NCBI RefSeq assembly: GCF_000344685.1
Contig: NW_006920410.1
Span: forward strand, 30,544 to 94,543
Reading direction: 5' to 3'
DNA: 64,000 nt
Origin: Gloeophyllum trabeum ATCC 11539
Taxonomy: Eukaryota; Basidiomycota; Agaricomycetes; Gloeophyllales; Gloeophyllaceae
In this document: positions 53,012 through 64,000 of the stretch, piece by piece
How positions within the stretch are numbered: position 1 is the stretch's first letter
How the letters are laid out: every line of letters begins with the position of its first letter
Translations under genes and position numbers: made by a program
The notes under the pieces: generated by a model
Told to the model about the DNA's origin: nothing
Seen by the model: only the letters and a program-made list of their open reading frames with translations
Database searches by the model: none

Positions 53012-55819
53012 CTACCGCTCCTCCATCTTAACGTCACCCTCAACCTCCGGAGTGCCACTCATCTGGACGTCCCCCTCAGCTGGGGGAACCTTCAGATTGG
53101 ACGCAGATGGGCTCGTGCCGCGGTCCTGTTCCCCGGTCGTCCCAGTAGGTGCATGCTGTTCGGCATCATCTTTCTGAGGCTTGGGGTTCGCCTTCTCCGC
53201 CAGTGCCTTCTTGATTTCCCGTTCGAGAGCCAGGACATCCCCCGTCCCAATCTTCCCAAACTGGTCAAGGTACTCTTCGCGCGCGATGCGCAGACAGAGC
53301 CAAGCCCAGCGATGTTTGTTCTGTGCATGTTCACACTCAGTAAGTAGTCTTTAACCCGTCCAATCGAAATAAACTTACCTCCTCGAACTTATTGATCTGG
53401 TCATCATTAATGGGAATAGGATCCGGTGCAGGAGATGCAGGTACGTCCACCCTTACGGGCGGCACAGCCGGTGGGTTCGGAACGGGCGCGACAATCGCCG
53501 GCGCAGCGGGGGCGGGAGATTCCATGGACGTAGTGCCCGGTTTGGGAGGCAACGGGTGGTGAAGCGGCGGACTGGCAGCATTGCCCGGCGTTGACCGTCC
53601 CGCATCTTCCTGCGCTGGCACAGCGGGCGCAGCCCCGTTCGCGTCTTTCACTGGAGGTACTGGCGTATTCGCTTTGGCCCTAGCCTGCGCGAGTCGTTCG
53701 GCGGCCCGCGCCAGCGTCTGCCTACGCATCTCGATGCGTCTATCTTCCATCTTGATCTTGCTGGCGTACGTGTCGATGGAGCCGGGGCTGTTTAGTATAG
53801 AGGGTCGTCAATAAAGACATGGTTGCGTCTGCTAAGCGGGAAGGAGATACGAACTCCGGGCTTCGCTCTAAATCTCTGAGGTCTCGGTATCCCATCGCCC
53901 AAATCTCCGTCAGCGGCGCCGACCCCAGTTTGTGTTCCCATTCCGGCGGTTCCTCCCTCATCTTCTCCCTCATCGGCTTCGTGAACTCCTCCAAACCCAC
54001 CTTCCTTCCGTCCACCAGTGCCGACCAAGGCTCTTTGTCGAACACGGGGCACAGCTTGTTCTTCCAGTCGACCCAGTTCTTCTCGCGCTCGAGTATCGTC
54101 TTGACGGTATCGCGGAAGAGGACGCCGTTCGGGAAGGTGGAGGGGAGGAAGTCGCGCGTGACCGTGTCGATAGTCGTCTGCACCCATTTCGCGTTCTCCT
54201 CGTCAAGTGTGAAGTCCAGTTGGAGGGAGCGGTTCTTGAGGGACATCCACGATGACTTGGCGGATCTGGTAAAGGATAATAGGTAGTGCAGTAGGATTAG
54301 CAGTTGGAACAGGAATTGCCGACGGAAATGTGTGTCTGCAATCTACATGCGAATGAGCATTCTTCACGCCACTTGTAGTACCAGCAGAGCCTCACCTCGA
54401 GCTCGAGCAACTCAGGACTCGTCAGGTACTTGGCGAAGAAGTATTCCCTCGAAACCTTGCTAGTCTCTTCACCCGGCTCCGGCACCCGTTTCCGTTTCAG
54501 GGACCTAGAGGCCCCGTTCGCGTCGCTCGACCTGCTGCCCATCATAGCCCGCTCCTTGCTGGTCGCCTCCTTGATCACAGGAAGCACCTTCTCTACCGCA
54601 CTCTTGAACGACGGAAGGGTCTCCGGGTTCACGAACAAAGGAGGGCGGGAGAACGGGCGTTGCAGCGACCAGAATAACGAGTAGAAGTCTACCGCGCATC
54701 AGGTTGACTGGGATAGAGCATTTGCGCGCTTCGCTTACCAACACTTTGCTCCTCCTGCTTCCGCGCCTCCGGCTCATCCACCTGCATCTTATCCTCCGCA
54801 GGCGGCGCCACCCCTTCCCTCTCCTCTTCCTTTGTCTCGGGCTGCTGATCCTTCTTCAACCCCGGGCCGTCCCACATGGGACCATAATCACCCCGGAGAT
54901 TGACGCCACTCCGCTCGCCCAAGGGGAATATCCCGCTCAGAAACGTCAGGATGCGGCCACAGAAGACTGTCGTGTTCCCCATTTTCGACAGTCGTCGCAG
55001 GAGGTCATTCAGAGCGCGCAGGAGGATGAGTGCTTTGGCTTTCTGGGGAACCATGTCCTTTGTAAGTCGGTCTGCGCGCTCTTCGATCCATGAGAAGATT
55101 CGGGAGCACGAGCGGATTGTCTGCGTGTCCAGAAGGTCTTGCAGGACTGTTACTGGGAATGTCTGTTCACAAGCATCTAAATCGGTTCTCAATATCAGCT
55201 TGCACTGGACGTTGTCATAGCGGGCAAGGACCAATGTCCCTCCACCAGACGTGCTTGCAGGGGACGGATACGAGAACACATTACTTGTCCAATTCTTACT
55301 GGAACATGGGAGGCATAAGAAGCCCTGCAATGTTTGGATACCACGGCCAATGCACCGCAGACCCTCATTCAAAGGACATTCGTCATGTCCGGGTCATGGT
55401 CCAGCAAGGATGGTCTTAGGAACGTGCTCTCCCAGCATTCACCTGCAGGACATCGGACTTTCCCATAGTGTGTAGCAGTGTACGAACCTAGCTCGGTGAA
55501 GGTCAGCACCAAGTCCAAACGGTCCCGTAGTCGGTCATAATAGTCGGTATTCGGATTCTTCAAAGCCTCTCCTTCTGTCGCCTAGAAGTTCTAAGAGATT
55601 TTACTTATTGAGACGATAAATTACTGCAATACGCACTGCGAGTTTGAGTATCTCCTCCTTCAACCGGAACTCCCACCGCGCTTTCCGTGTCTCGCGCCCG
55701 TCCTCCCCGCCTGTCTCCTCCAATGCTTGCTGCACTAGCGCGTCAAGTTCCTCCTTAGGAATCGAACGGGATGAAATCGAGCTCATAAGCGTCTTCATAG
55801 CGCTTTCTAGCGATGTCAT
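53012..55819 (-). CDS. THOC1: THO complex subunit 1 (THOC1/HPR1)
   Basis: Core subunit of THO/TREX, which couples transcription to mRNA export and limits R-loops in the nucleus. It starts at ATG 55819 ([20 protein letters not shown]). Blocks typical of the family: [60 protein letters not shown] (about 54940-55100), [37 protein letters not shown] (about 54290-54420), then [20 protein letters not shown]. The C-terminal third is Pro/Ala-rich and then [20 protein letters not shown], with a final acidic tail ending KMEER at 53012. About ten exons. It is divergent from the small gene at 55925. Confidence 0.86.
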
Positions 55820-55924
55820 AACGAGGCGGTCAAGAGGTGGCGGCGGTTGTGGCGAGAAACAAGACACGCTATGGGCGCTAAACATACGATTCCTGATTCG
55901 GACTCTTTGCTCCCGACCACCATC
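55820..55924. promoter_or_regulatory. Short bidirectional promoter region of THOC1 and a small orphan gene
   Basis: Only 105 bases separate the two inferred start codons. They must hold both leaders and core promoters, or the transcripts overlap. No motif was identified. Confidence 0.35.
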
Positions 55925-56278
55925 ATGGCCTCCAAAACGGACACGAACGGCGTCGACCTCGCTCAGATCGACGCAGCCGCGGCGCCGCCCGAGCTACAAG
56001 GTGATATTGCTCTTCTGGCCTCATTTTTATCGGTGTCGCGGCAATCGACAGACGACCTGTCGGATGCGGATATCGCGGAACTGCTGCGCCAGCTGGAGGC
56101 TGCTACTGGGGTCGCAGAAGGCGTCGAGAGCCGTCTGGATGGTATTTTGGGTAGCTTGGACAGTCTTTTGGAAGCGTTTAGCGGGAGTGAAACGGTCCAG
56201 GATTCTGTGGGGACGGACACAAAGGATTCAAAAGAGCCCAATGAGATACCAGCAGACGTAGAGAATGAACGGAAGTGA
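55925..56278 (+). CDS. Small helical orphan protein (117 aa)
   Basis: Single exon, MASKTDTNGVDLAQIDAAAA. A central helical part (GDIALLASFLSVSRQSTDDL, ADIAELLRQLEAATGVAEGV, RLDGILGSLDSLLEAFSG) with regular Leu spacing suggests a coiled coil. The ends are charged and disordered. An in-frame upstream ATG (55847) would overlap the THOC1 leader and is less likely. No family is recognised. The layout with THOC1 suggests co-expression only. Confidence 0.55.
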   Translation: MASKTDTNGVDLAQIDAAAAPPELQGDIALLASFLSVSRQSTDDLSDADIAELLRQLEAATGVAEGVESRLDGILGSLDSLLEAFSGSETVQDSVGTDTKDSKEPNEIPADVENERK

Positions 56279-56949
56279 AGAGATGAAACTAGGCTGTGCT
56301 CAAGATTGTAAGTTACAACGATTGCGAGGGGGCTAGCTATGGTACACTGAGAATGCTTCAGCGGTTAAAACCTTCGATCACTCCCCTTAATACGCTGGCT
56401 TATCGTTGGGTTGTGTCTCCTTATTGACCGAAGGTATATCACGATTTACACCTGGGGTTTTCGGACGACCTCATCTATACGCTTTCCCCCGTATTGTCCC
56501 TCTCGTTATACGGCGTCGCTGCCCTCTATTTCGGTATGTTTCTTGAATATCTGATAGCGCTGACTTTTCTGACTCTCGCAACAATGATAGCTTCTTGCAT
56601 TACAGGCTGTTATATACCCCGGAAACACGTTATACCCCCGTACAGCACCAGTCTCCATAATACTTCCACTTGCACCGCCAGATTCCCTTGCGCACAGTAC
56701 ATCTTGCGTCTGGGTGTCGAAATTCCAGAGTACCAGTATCGTGGTGCTTAGCACTGTATTTTGATAGTAGTACCGCATCCTGCGACAAGAAATATCTGCT
56801 TTCTGTGGTTTTTCCGAGATTTTGGGGCTTCTTGTGCGACCGTAGCCATCCGGCCCGCTACCCGGAGGCTCTTGATAAATCCTGCCACTTGCCACAATAT
56901 TTGTTGGTTGAACCCTTCTGCTATCGCACAAATCGCTGGTAGATTCAGT
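56279..56949. other. Intergenic, nothing recognised
   Basis: A 219-codon open frame exists on the minus strand (57165-56506), but it lacks splice logic and overlaps the first exons of the ABC-class ATPase. It is read here as chance. Confidence 0.35.
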
Positions 56950-59511
56950 ATGTCGGGTACAGTTCAATATATAGCGCATCACGCATCCTTTGAGGCAGAG
57001 ATAAATATCTGAAACCAGGTCGCGGAGCTTACTACCGAAATTTGTACGGTGGTGGTCGTGGCCTCGGGAGAGGCAGAGGGAATGCTCCCCCGCAAAGTTC
57101 ACAATTGGAAGCGCACAGCAGGAAGAAACTGCGCTCAGACAAAAGTAAGCGGACTTCGTCATCATGCGTTCGGGTACCTTACTGACGAAGAGGACCAGCT
57201 CTCGGAACTCATGATGACCTCGTCGCTCAACTCGGGCATATGAACGGTAGGTCTTACCCTGCCTACCGGGATTTGGAAGGTAAGCGCATATACTTCAAGT
57301 GAACCAACGCTTGCGTCAATCATGAAGCACAGGCTGCTGGAGATACCCCAATGCGTCTCTGTACATTGACCACGTGCAAAGTGATCCATTCGCCCCGCCG
57401 AGCAAACTCAGGCTGCACGTCGACCATACGACCGCGCAATTCCCTCCATCATTGTACTCCACACCTACCCGGTACGTCTATTTGGTTGACGCTTGAGATG
57501 TCTATGATCTGGATGAAGTGCAGCACCATCGCCTTGTGTGACTACTTGACCCGGGTAGTATCAGTATTCAGCTCAGAAGCGACGAGATCTAAGAATTGGC
57601 ATGGCGCCAAGGGCGGATACATAACGATTGACACACCCGGCCAACAGGTGCTGCAACGGAGCTCAATCACGCTTGATGGGGAGGCTATCACTGTGTTATT
57701 TACATATGGCTTTCCAGCGCAAGGTAGGACGGGCGAAAATATGAGAAGTTAATGTGATAATCCAACTTATCCTGCTCGCCACAGGCCGGACGATACTGGG
57801 CGAAATGGCTGCTGAGACATTCCGCACGGTGATTCCGCAACTCATCAACAGCCTCCCCTACAAAACGCAAGACAAGCACAGGCTTCAATCTTTCGTCGAG
57901 AGCATCGAGGACCAGGAGTTCCTCCGCGAGGAAATGAAACGGTCAGGTACGCTTGCCTTTCCTAGCTGACCGACCATGTCGTACCCCAACCCCAACTCTA
58001 TCTATCCTCTACCCTACCCCAGGGTTAGTTGCCTTCGTGGCCAACGGCGCTATCCTCCCCCGAGCCTCCGGTGCATCCGACCTGCCCATGACCAACCCCG
58101 AAGTGGTGAAGTTCCAGTCCCCGGTCGATTTGGAGTGCACCTTTATCCTTCCTAACAGAGGTGAGATAAAAGGTATGGGTGTCCCAGCTGGGATCACCCT
58201 GATCGCCGGGGGAGGGTTCCACGTAAGCCCCTGGGATATTGTACCCACCTCCATGCATCCGCTAACTCATTTCAGGGAAAATCGACCTTATTGAACGCCC
58301 TCGCGGTTGGGTGTTATAATCATATTCCGGGAGGTACGTCGCGGCGATAACCTAGGCACAACGTCCGGCTGTATATACCGAAACGTTCTAGACGGCCGCG
58401 AATTTGTGGTCACTTCAGCCAGCTGCGTCTCTATCAAGGGCGACGAGGGGCGATCCATCAAATCCGTCGACATCTCCCCGTTCATCAATAACCTCCCCGG
58501 CAATGTCTCCACGACCGATTTCTCGACGCAAAATGCAAGTGGGAGTACGTCGATGGCCGCAGGAGTCATGGAGGTGCAACTTACACTTGCGGTATCGCCC
58601 CGTATTTTCTCATCGGTCCTGTTTCAGGCTTTGGAGTTAGGCGCGGATACGCTGCTGTTCGACGAAGACACGTGCGCCACGAATTTTCTTATCCGGGATA
58701 AGAGGATGCAGCGGCTGATAGAAGCGGACCCCATTACGCCGCTGGTATTCAAGGTAGGGCAGTACGACAGCGTCCATGTTCACCACTCATGTCTCTCAGG
58801 TCCGCTCCTTGTTTAATGATCACAAAGCTTCCTCTATTTTAGTCATCGGCGGATGTGGTAGACTCAATTTCTTGTCGTCCAAAGCTTTATGGGGACTAAT
58901 GTGCAAAATAGGGGATTACTGCGACGTGGCGGACCTCGTCCTCGAGATGCGCGAATATCGCTGCCACAATGTCACCGACAAGGCGATGCGCATCGCAGCC
59001 GAGCTCCCCTCCGCGGTTGCGGAGTCGGAAAGTGAGTCATCCCTCTCGACTGAGCGTCTTCCTCGCTTACGATGCCTTGACGCGTCGCTAGCAAAGACCT
59101 TCGGCCGCGTGCGCCATCGAAATGTATACTTCTTCCCCGGCCAGTCCAAGGCCACCGCGCGCGGGCGCACCTCCGTCCAGGTCGGAGAAGAGCCGCTCGA
59201 CCTGTCCGCGCTCGTGCAGATCGTCCACGACAGCCAGACACGCGCTATCGCGGGAGCCCTGCGGCGCTTCGCCAGTCACGGCGAGCCCGTCGGGCTGGCC
59301 AGCGCTCTGCGCCAACTGCAGGAGATTATAGATAGAGACGGTCTGCACGCGCTGGACGAGGAGGGGCACACGGACGGGTTCCTCGCGCGGCCGCGGCTGC
59401 TGGAGCTTGGGATGGCAGTTGATCGGATGGTAAGTGCGAACCCTCCCTTTGCGTCCGGCGGGTAAGGCTGACGGACCTGTTTCTGGGCAGCGATCCGCGA
59501 GGGTTCACTAG
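56950..59511 (+). CDS. ABC-class ATPase (PF09818-type) with RGG-rich N-terminus
   Basis: Predicted P-loop ATPase of a family best known from bacteria; biological role not established. Early exons: 56950-56956, 57019-57144, 57193-57279, then one from about 57332. The first 45 residues are GRGAYYRNLYGGGRGLGRGR-like, an RGG box that could bind RNA. Then comes NGRSYPAYRDLEG, ASLYIDHVQSDPFAPPSKLR, GEMAAETFRTVIPQLI, NRGEIKGMGVPAGITLIAGG, Walker A GGGFHGKST (split by an intron), GDGREFVVT, SVDISPFINNLPG, signature ASGSTSMAAGVMEAL, Walker B TLLFDEDTCATNF, and SILVIGGCGDYCDVADLVL. The C-terminal part is helical and ends DRMRSARVH at 59511. About 13 exons. All nucleotide-binding motifs are intact. Confidence 0.86.
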
Positions 59512-59783
59512 CAATCACTAGCTTCTATCTGATGTATAACCTGCAAGCCAAATGGGCCATTGCTTTTCCACAGAGCTAATCGGCGCTGGATTGGCAATCA
59601 ATGGACTTGTCGAATGGGTGAGAGCAAGCCCGAGGTAAATGCACGACCGCTTACCCTTATTTGAGAGGGGTGCAAATCTTCTGTGAAAGACCGGCCTAGT
59701 CAAGGCCTTCTGTTCACTGAGGCTGTGGACTTGATTAGGGCGCATTAGAGCACAGTCACTGTATATTCTCTAACGAACAGCAG

Positions 59784-60710
59784 CTACGCTGCCACCACAG
59801 AATGCTCCAACAAGTGGCGAATCTCACCAGGAGCCATAGGTATGAGAGCTCCGCCAAGCGCGCCAACGGCAACCTGGTACTCGTTCTCGACGCCCACGCC
59901 ATGCTCAGCCACCCGCACCGTATACGATGCCACGTACCACGCGCCGTATTCTTCCTCATCTTCGAGTTCGTCCTGAGAGTCATGTACGAACCGCCGACCG
60001 ACAAGTGCATTGGGATCACTCAGATAACGGTTGACATCCTCCCTCGAGATGGACTGAGGAGAGATGGGAGTCGCGGGCTGGTCGCGAGCAGGTGGTTTAT
60101 CAGCCGTCCTCTGACGGGTAAGCCGGGCCGGCATGCTCTGAGGAAAGAGGCGGGCAAACTCCGTCTGGTAGTACGTTTGCATCCTGTACGAGATAACAGT
60201 GTGAGGACCCATGAATGAGTAGTAACGGGGCGACTGGAAGGCAAATACGAACCTCTGCGTCCTCTTGATCCGATATTCCCGTGACAGGTCGGGATGGTCT
60301 GCCAATGCGAGCATCACCTTGTACTCATTAAAGACGATCAGGGCCGCGGCCGCAAGATGGAGGCGGCTGACACGACTGTCAAATAGTCAGAACAATAGCA
60401 TGGTGCGACGTGACACAGAAACATACTCCTCGAGCGACTTCGGAGGCGTCAGTTTAGCAATTGCGGCATCCGCGGGGATGAGATGGTCATCGGGATTGCC
60501 ACCCTCGGGTACGAACGACGCGGGACTGAGGAAAGGCTTGAGTCCTGGTCGCGCATAGAGCTCAGCTAAGATCTCGTCGCGGCGGGTCGCGTTGTGGTGC
60601 AGGTACTCCGTGTCTTCTGCCGTCATACGCAGATAATAACACGCTCTGTCAACGAGGGCGTCGACGTCGACGGACTCTCTGGAGACTTTGTATACGTCGA
60701 GCGAGGACAT
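59784..60710 (-). CDS. Orphan protein, intact homologue of the relic at 9.2 kb (about 291 aa)
   Basis: Two exons: 60710-60427 and 60375-59784, joined by a GTATGT donor. The start MSSLDVYKVSRESVDVDALV was chosen because an upstream in-frame ATG (60815) adds a low-quality leader. No known domain. Helical N-terminal half (ACYYLRMTAEDTEYLHHN, LHLAAAALIVFNEYKVMLAL), a middle with FARLFPQSMPARLTRQRTAD, then EDVNRYLSDPNALVGRRFVH, acidic DELEDEEE and a compact end, VASYTVRVAEHGVGVENEYQ to IRHLLEHSVVAA. Divergent from NUC1 over 176 bases. Confidence 0.6.
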
Positions 60711-60886
60711 CCTGCACGGGGTGACCAGGCTCGAGACACGAAGAGGTGGCTGACAATGGAGGACCCCTGTCCTGGCGTGAAGCCACAACGCCTGAATTAA
60801 TGGACTTGTAGCCACATGGCCTGGTTAGCGCCGGCCCGGCATCAATAGACGCGTCCTGGCAATCCCATCCCGACTCCTTCGAATTC
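60711..60886. promoter_or_regulatory. Intergenic region between divergent orphan gene and NUC1
   Basis: 176 bases between inferred start codons. It must carry both leaders. No motif recognised. Confidence 0.3.
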
Positions 60887-62359
60887 ATGCCCAGCTCTTC
60901 CGTCGTCCACGCCGCCGTCTTCGCCGCGGGCGCCCTCGTAGGCGGCGGGCTCGCCACCGCCGTCGGCGCGTCCAGGAACCGCAGCCAGCTTGCGTCTCCG
61001 GCGACCAAGCCCGGGTCCGCGCCTGTCGTGGACGTGAAGGTCGAGCCGTCTGGCGCGACGCGTGTCTCGCCCACGGGTGCGGCGGGGACGGTGACGCCCC
61101 TCACACCTTTGCCGGCGATATTGAAGTATGGGAATCCAGGTGAGTGCGGGCGGCTTGGGATTAGACGCGTTGGGGTGAATTCGGCGTGCGTAGGGCCAAT
61201 AGCGGACCAGTTGGTGCGGACGGCGTATGTGGCGGGGTATGACAGGCGGCTGCGCCATCCAGCTTGGGTGAGCAGATATATCATGCTTTCCGAACGTCAC
61301 GGCTACATTCTCTCATCGGGTACGCATAGACAGCAGAGCACTTGACGCTCGCGAAACTCGGGAAATCGCTCCTCGACCCTCCGTCCCCGGAGAGCGAGGG
61401 CGGCGACCGGTCAAACAGCACATTCACAGAGGACGAGTCCCTGCCTGCGATGTTCCGCGCCAGGCTGAAGGACTACTTCAGGAGCGGTTACGACCGCGGC
61501 CATATGTAAGCAGCAGGTTGTTTTGTCGTCTCTGAGACGAATGTGTACGGTCTTGCTCTCGCAGGGTACCTGCAGCGGATGCAAAGATGTCTCAGGTATG
61601 GATGAATAGTTTCCGTCGAGTCTGTGTTGCGATCTGTAATCCGACCGTCACATAGACGGCGATGAACGAGACCTTCCTCCTATCAAATATCGCCCCTCAA
61701 GTTGGTGAAGGGTTCAACCGGCACTGTACGTATCCCCCACACCACCATCTCCAATCTCTCCTTACTCGACCCCACATGAACGAATAGACTGGGCATACCT
61801 CGAAGACTGGTGCCGACGCCTGACCGGCGCCTTCGCCGACGTCTACGTCTTCACCGTCCCGCTCTACCTCCCAAAGCAAGACCCAGACGGGAAATGGCGC
61901 GTGGTCAGTATCCCTCTCCGCGCGTCCCCTCACCTCTGACTCATTCACCCTGGATGCAGACGCACGAAGTCATCGGCAACCCGCCGAACGTCGCGGTCCC
62001 CACGCACTTCGCCAAGGTCGTGCTCGCGTCGCGCCCCTCCTCGCCCGCAACGCCGACCATCCCCGAGATATCCACCGGCGCGTTCGTCCTCCCGAACGCG
62101 GTCATCAAGGACGAGACGCCGCTCGAGTCGTTCGTCGTGCCCAGTGCGTCTCCCCGCATCTCGTATATGCATATGCTAAACATCCCCACTAGTTGAGGCC
62201 GTGGAGCGCGCGGCGGGGCTCACGCTCTTCTCGGACGAGGTCAAAAAGGGGTCCAAGCACATCTGCCAGACCGCGCGGTGCGAGGTCGTCGTGCGGCGCT
62301 TCGACGACGCGCGGAAGCGCCCGGAGATGCGGAGGGCGATCTCGGCACCCGCCAAGTAG
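60887..62359 (+). CDS. NUC1: NUC1/endonuclease G-like mitochondrial nuclease
   Basis: DNA/RNA non-specific endonuclease of the beta-beta-alpha-metal family, mitochondrial, acting in mtDNA recombination or turnover and in cell death. Exons: 60887-61139, 61194-61267, 61330-61505, 61565-61595, 61656-61725, 61788-61903, 61960-62143 and 62193-62359, 356 residues. An N-terminal hydrophobic stretch (VVHAAVFAAGALVGGGLATA) acts as leader or anchor. The catalytic motif DRGH in SGYDRGHMVPAADAKMS is split by an intron. The metal-ligand region follows: NETFLLSNIAPQVGEGFN with the conserved Asn, then WAYLEDWCR and VYVFTVPLYLP. Nothing essential is missing. Tail-to-tail with the Mug135-like gene, 90 bases apart. 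Confidence 0.93.
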
Positions 62360-62449
62360 GCGGTAAGGGAGAGATGACTGCGTATTCACTCTTACAGGGT
62401 ACATACATTGGAGACCAGTACAATAACAGACAGAATGGGGTCGATGGGA

Positions 62450-63446
62450 CTAGGGCTCAACACGTGCAAGCGCATAAGCCCCAATGGCAGAGAATATCAA
62501 TCTGATACATTCATCCGGATCATCCGGTGCATGGTCACGGCCAGGGTAGTACCCTTGAACATAGGCTCTCCTTTGCAACGCACGAGCACGGCTTCTTAGT
62601 TGCCGTACCGCATCCTGCGAGTCCAGAGCAGGCAGATTATGCTGGAGTACCAGATAGCGAGTGAGCTGACAAGTTTAAGCATGGGACGTGAACTTACAGG
62701 GGCCTCCGTGGGGTCATCCCCGCCAGGAAATGGGACAACTTCGTAATGTGCAACTGCCGTGTGTGGTTCGTTGCGATTCCACATCTGTAGAAATGCATAC
62801 ATATTTGAGAAACTCCCCTGACATGCTGTTGATAGCTTACCAGGGCCGTGACACGCCTGTTACGTCGTAGCTCACCCTGGAGCTCATTGAGCCGCCCATT
62901 GAGTCGTTGATCCATCCCATTGAGCTGCTGATCCATCGCATTGAGCCGCTGATTAAGCTGCTGATCCATCGCATTGAGCCGCTGATTGAGCTGCTGTTCC
63001 ACCTCATTGAGCCGCTGATTGAACTGCAGACCGATCTCATTCAGCTGCTGATGGAGAGGTTGCATAGCAGCTTGCACGGCAGCAACCACAGCTTCTTCGA
63101 CATTCATTTGCGGGAAACCTAAGTCAGCAGGTGAGCCAGGGTGCAAACAACGAGAAGTATCGTCGTACACACCGACTCTCGCCGCAATGGTCTGCACGGC
63201 GTACGTCGCCGTATTACACACATCATTGGAAGTGACCGCATACTCAGATTCGGCTAGACGGGCTGTGTTTGAATTACAAGAACATTACAGATATGTCGGA
63301 TAGTGCTCACAGGCATATTTGAGAGCTGTATAGGACAGAGAACACGCTTTGGAGACATCGGAAGGTGACGGGGGATCCGCAGGAGCAGGTGGATATTGGA
63401 GAACTTGTCGGGCGCTTTCTGTCAGGACAGGGAGATGCACTGGCAT
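62450..63446 (-). CDS. Mug135-like coiled-coil protein
   Basis: Exons: 63446-63311, 63262-62841, 62784-62698 and 62614-62450, 269 residues. The N-terminal block PAPADPPSPSDVSKACSLSY with SRLAESEYAVTSNDVCNTAT resembles the Mug135 family (meiotically up-regulated gene 135 of fission yeast; expanded in basidiomycetes). Next is a heptad-like region with five repeats of QQLNQRLNAMD type (63030-62880), a probable coiled coil. It ends with NRNEPHTAVAHYEVVPFPGG, DDPTEAP and a helical tail (DAVRQLRSRARALQRRAYVQ). The last intron must be removed to reach that tail; without it the frame ends at 62596. Role unknown; the family name is from sequence memory. Confidence 0.62.
62880..63030 (-). repeat. In-gene tandem repeat encoding heptad-like coiled-coil units
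   Basis: The unit ATTGAGCCGCTGAT (plus strand) recurs with a period of about 36 bases, later with shorter units. The repeats are coding and in frame. They may vary in number between strains. Confidence 0.7.
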
Positions 63447-64000
63447 GCTGGGATGTGTGGGCAATAGGGGTGTTAGATAGAGTAAGAAGTAAATCTTACG
63501 ACCGATAAGTTTACAGTACGACAGTACGGTCCCATGCAACGTAACATCAGTGATGCATAGCCATCCTTGCCACCACTTCGCACGCGTGAAAGACCCCGGG
63601 CTCAGTTGCTTTCATGAATCTCTGAGCCCCTTTCGTCATTTTCACGAATATCTAATCCTTACATTCTGCATGCGAGGGAATGCAAGCGTGTACATAGGTG
63701 TACGTGCAAAATATAGTGTTAATGCGTTCCTCAAGGTATCGTTCCCCTCACCCTCCGAAGGGTGATACAAGGCAGCATAATAGAATAACGAGAACGTAGT
63801 AATAGACGCCGCCGTCCTGATAGAGCCGCTGAGCGCTGAGAATTTCGAAGACAATATTTCAATTCGAAGACGAGAATTCGAAGCCCCGGTCTATGCCGCA
63901 GAGCTCACCAATAGGACTGTAAAGCGGCGGTTGGGACTGTAGACTTACCTTCACGAATCTAGCTGAATTGGGGGTCGTTTTGGCGCGGTTGCCCGCCAAA
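63447..64000. other. Intergenic at the right window edge, nothing recognised
   Basis: No coding-like frame. Between 63840 and 63885 AATTCGAAGA-like words repeat three times at short spacing. Confidence 0.35.

Noticed and set aside
56506..57165. 219-codon minus-strand open frame
   Set aside because: It overlaps the first exons of the ABC-class ATPase, shows no domain and has Cys/Ser-rich composition typical of a chance frame.
1..64000. Secondary-metabolite cluster around the P450 gene
   Set aside because: No polyketide synthase, NRPS, terpene cyclase, transporter or other tailoring enzyme lies nearby; the neighbours are housekeeping genes.

Overview
The window reads as nuclear DNA of a filamentous basidiomycete, most likely an agaricomycete. 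Nearly every gene is cut by short (about 45-70 base) GT-AG introns, coding exons are strongly GC-rich at third positions, and gene order is dense. Families such as Mug135-like, MscL with a zinc tail, fungal F-box proteins and a large-headed tetraspanin also point to filamentous fungi. No RNA gene or CRISPR array was found. One run of 801 N (31726-32526) is an assembly gap.

Layout. 1-2.7 kb: the chaperonin subunit gene CCT3 (cut by the window edge) and ATG101, divergently transcribed. 2.7-8.0 kb: a GC-rich stretch without an assignable gene, then a complete 3.4 kb Tc1/mariner element with 26 bp terminal inverted repeats, TA target duplication, a DD34E transposase and an unrelated opposite-strand passenger gene. 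8.2-22.9 kb: a MAPEG/microsomal glutathione transferase, a gene relic, cofactor-independent phosphoglycerate mutase, the cohesin loader MAU2/SCC4, an orphan gene, an RRT8/EI24-like membrane protein and an ISWI remodeller. 23-25 kb: a repeat island with a Mutator-like non-autonomous element. 25-31 kb: an F-box protein, a tetraspanin and an acidic orphan. 31.3-33 kb: a gap-containing repeat with 28 bp inverted ends. 33-36 kb: a large orphan gene. 36.8-48 kb: a second MAPEG gene, two members and one relic of a local orphan family, an MscL channel, a 434 bp TA-flanked MITE, an F-box/leucine-rich protein and an ABC1/ADCK-type mitochondrial kinase-like protein. 47.8-48.8 kb: a near-perfect hairpin and a roughly 790 bp element with inverted ends. 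49-64 kb: a cytochrome P450, a broken-looking orphan, THOC1/HPR1, a small coiled-coil orphan, an ABC-class ATPase, an orphan whose relic lies at 9.2 kb, a NUC1/EndoG nuclease and a Mug135-like protein.

Most genes are single-copy housekeeping genes of unrelated pathways (protein folding, autophagy, glycolysis, chromatin, mRNA export, mitochondria), so no gene cluster acts as one pathway. The most unusual parts are the mobile elements, above all the two-gene Tc1/mariner element, and the small local orphan families. Exon joins were worked out by eye from splice sites and reading phase; no transcript or database evidence was available.
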